Positions 3,671 through 5,088 of a DNA stretch of 5,088 bases are shown here, piece after piece. How positions within the stretch are numbered: position 1 is the first letter of the stretch; every line of letters starts with the position of its first letter. Source of the DNA: Armatimonadota bacterium. Lineage in GTDB: Bacteria; Armatimonadota; Zipacnadia; Zipacnadales; UBA11051. Made by a program: the position numbers and the translations under genes. The stretch is taken from positions 5,907-10,994 of the forward strand of contig DPJP01000085.1 of assembly GCA_003542955.1 (NCBI GenBank). Direction: 5' to 3'. The notes below the pieces were generated by a model. That model made no database searches. It was not told the DNA's origin and saw only the letters and a list, made by a program, of their open reading frames with translations.

Positions 3671-5088
3671 GTGACACAGCCATCCAGGACCCTGTGGTAC
3701 TTTATTGGCATTGGGATTGCGCTCGTGCTCATCGCCAAGGCATTCACGCTCTACACCGACTATCTCTGGTTCGTCTCGCTGGGCCAGAGCGCAGTCTTTC
3801 TCACGATTCTGAAGGCGCGCGTGCTGCTGGTGCTGGTGTTCGGAGTGCCGTTCTTCCTGTGGCTGCACCTGAACATCCGCTTCGCCCGCCGGCCGCTGCC
3901 CGATGACGTGACGCTCATCGGCAAGCGGCTGCTCCCGGCCGAGGAGCGCGCCCAGATCGAGGAATACGCCGATAAGGCGCTGCTGCTGTTCGCTCTTATC
4001 GGGGCGCTGATGGTCGCCGCCGTGGCCTCGGGCCACTGGCGCGAGTGGCTGCAATTCGCCAACGCTGTGCCGTTCTCGGCCACCGGCGAGCACAATGACG
4101 CCATCTTCGGCCGCGATGCCGGCTTCTATGTCTTCAAGCTCGGCTTCATCCAGTACGCCTGGCGGTCGGTATTCTATGGTATCGTCATCACGCTGGTGAC
4201 GTGCGTCCTGGTTCATCTCTACCAGGAGGCCATCCGCGTGGTCGGCAATGTCGTCCACGCCATCCCGCGCGCGCGGGCGCACGTGCTGGTGCTGCTCGCG
4301 GTCGCACTCTTCGCGCGCATCTACACCTACCGCATCGCGCAGTACAACCTGCTCTTCTCCACTCACGGCAAGGACTTCTTCGGCGCGTCCTACGCCGACG
4401 TCGCGGCTCGGCTGCCGTTACTGTACGTTCTGATGGTCGTCTGTGCGCTGGCGGGGATCGCCTGTCTCTTGAGCGTCCGCTCGCGCTCCCTGACCGTTCC
4501 CGGTGGCGCCCTGGCCGCGGTGCTGCTCGTCTCGATCCTGGGTGGCTGGCTTTACCCCACGGCTGTACAGCGCCTGGTTGTCGGGCCGAACGAGCTGGTC
4601 CGCGAGACGCCATACATAGAGAACAACATCAAGGCGACCAACCTCGCGTATGGAACAAACGCGATCGCCGATGCCACACACCTCGTCGGGGGCGAGTTGA
4701 CCTGGGATGACATTGACGAGAACGTTGCCACTATCTATAACATCCGCCTTTGGGACCACCGCCCGCTGCAGACGTCGTACCAGCAACTGCAGTCCCTGCG
4801 GAAGTACTACGACTTCCCCGATGTCGACAACGACCGCTATACCGTTGGCGGCGAAATGCGCCAGGTGATGCTTGCTCCGCGGCAACTCAACTACGACAGA
4901 ATCGCCGATAGCTGGGTCAACCGGCACCTGCTCTATACGCACGGCTATGGCATCGTGATGTCACCAGTAACCGAGATCCGGGGCAACGGACAGCCGGTGT
5001 TCTGGGTCAAGGACCTGCCACCCAAATCCGATGTCGGCATCGAGGTGAGCAGGCCGGGCATCTACTACGGCACCAGTCGGCGCCCCAG
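3671..5088 (+). CDS. UPF0182 family membrane protein, 3' end outside window
   Basis: The frame starts with GTG and stays open to the window end, giving 472 complete codons. Family members are usually about 850-1000 residues, so about half is seen. About seven membrane segments occupy roughly residues 8-27, 48-68, 103-121, 163-183, 203-217, 248-268 and 280-297. A large soluble part, probably extracytoplasmic, follows. Signature blocks of UPF0182 are visible: LYTDYLWFVSLG (27-38), FGRDAGFYVF (146-155), QYNLLFSTHG (224-233), VGPNELVRETPYIENNI (304-320), then NIRLWDHRPLQTSYQQLQ, RKYYDFPDVDNDRY and WVNRHLLYTHGYGIVMSP. The biochemical function of this family is not known. The short spacing after DUF151 suggests they share a transcript. 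There is no frameshift or internal stop in the visible part. Confidence 0.93.
   Translation, partial: MTQPSRTLWYFIGIGIALVLIAKAFTLYTDYLWFVSLGQSAVFLTILKARVLLVLVFGVPFFLWLHLNIRFARRPLPDDVTLIGKRLLPAEERAQIEEYADKALLLFALIGALMVAAVASGHWREWLQFANAVPFSATGEHNDAIFGRDAGFYVFKLGFIQYAWRSVFYGIVITLVTCVLVHLYQEAIRVVGNVVHAIPRARAHVLVLLAVALFARIYTYRIAQYNLLFSTHGKDFFGASYADVAARLPLLYVLMVVCALAGIACLLSVRSRSLTVPGGALAAVLLVSILGGWLYPTAVQRLVVGPNELVRETPYIENNIKATNLAYGTNAIADATHLVGGELTWDDIDENVATIYNIRLWDHRPLQTSYQQLQSLRKYYDFPDVDNDRYTVGGEMRQVMLAPRQLNYDRIADSWVNRHLLYTHGYGIVMSPVTEIRGNGQPVFWVKDLPPKSDVGIEVSRPGIYYGTSRRP

Noticed and set aside
3656..4366. Minus-strand open frame of 236 codons
   Set aside because: It is opposite the UPF0182 coding region, which has clear family signatures; the antisense protein shows none.

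Overview
The window is a GC-rich bacterial segment with every supported gene on the + strand. Bacterial signals are direct: Shine-Dalgarno sequences precede several starts, and a TTGACA/extended -10 promoter lies at 1958-1986. The gene set is a polytopic membrane protein, an archaeal/Bacillus-type RNase H, a VHZ-like phosphatase, a DUF151 nuclease and a UPF0182 membrane protein. That mix would suit a deep-branching GC-rich lineage such as Armatimonadota, Chloroflexota or a relative, but no marker gene fixes the phylum, so this is inference.

Layout. (1) Positions 2-1896 hold three genes joined by short overlaps, so they look like one translationally coupled operon. They are the 3' part of a multi-pass membrane protein with a proline-rich cytoplasmic tail, a compact RNase HI-type protein (1008-1457), and a Cys-based dual-specificity/tyrosine phosphatase (1441-1896). 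(2) Positions 1897-2214 contain no credible gene. They hold a well-formed promoter and a roughly 220-nt structured leader with several inverted repeats. (3) Positions 2215-3003 encode a 262-residue protein made almost wholly of four tandem ~64-residue repeats. These resemble the 'homing endonuclease associated repeat' (HNH_repeat type), but no nuclease domain is attached. (4) Positions 3004-3158 are a short intergenic leader with a very stable GC-rich hairpin. (5) A DUF151 'bifunctional nuclease' family gene (about 3159-3629) is followed after 41 bp by a UPF0182 membrane protein. The latter begins at GTG 3671 behind a perfect AGGAGG and runs off the window end.

How they relate. The first three genes are likely co-expressed, but no shared pathway is evident. 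DUF151 and UPF0182 likely share a transcript. The four-repeat protein appears to be its own transcription unit with a strong predicted promoter and an unusually long leader. Together these make it the most unusual part of the window. No mobile element, CRISPR array, tRNA or rRNA was found.
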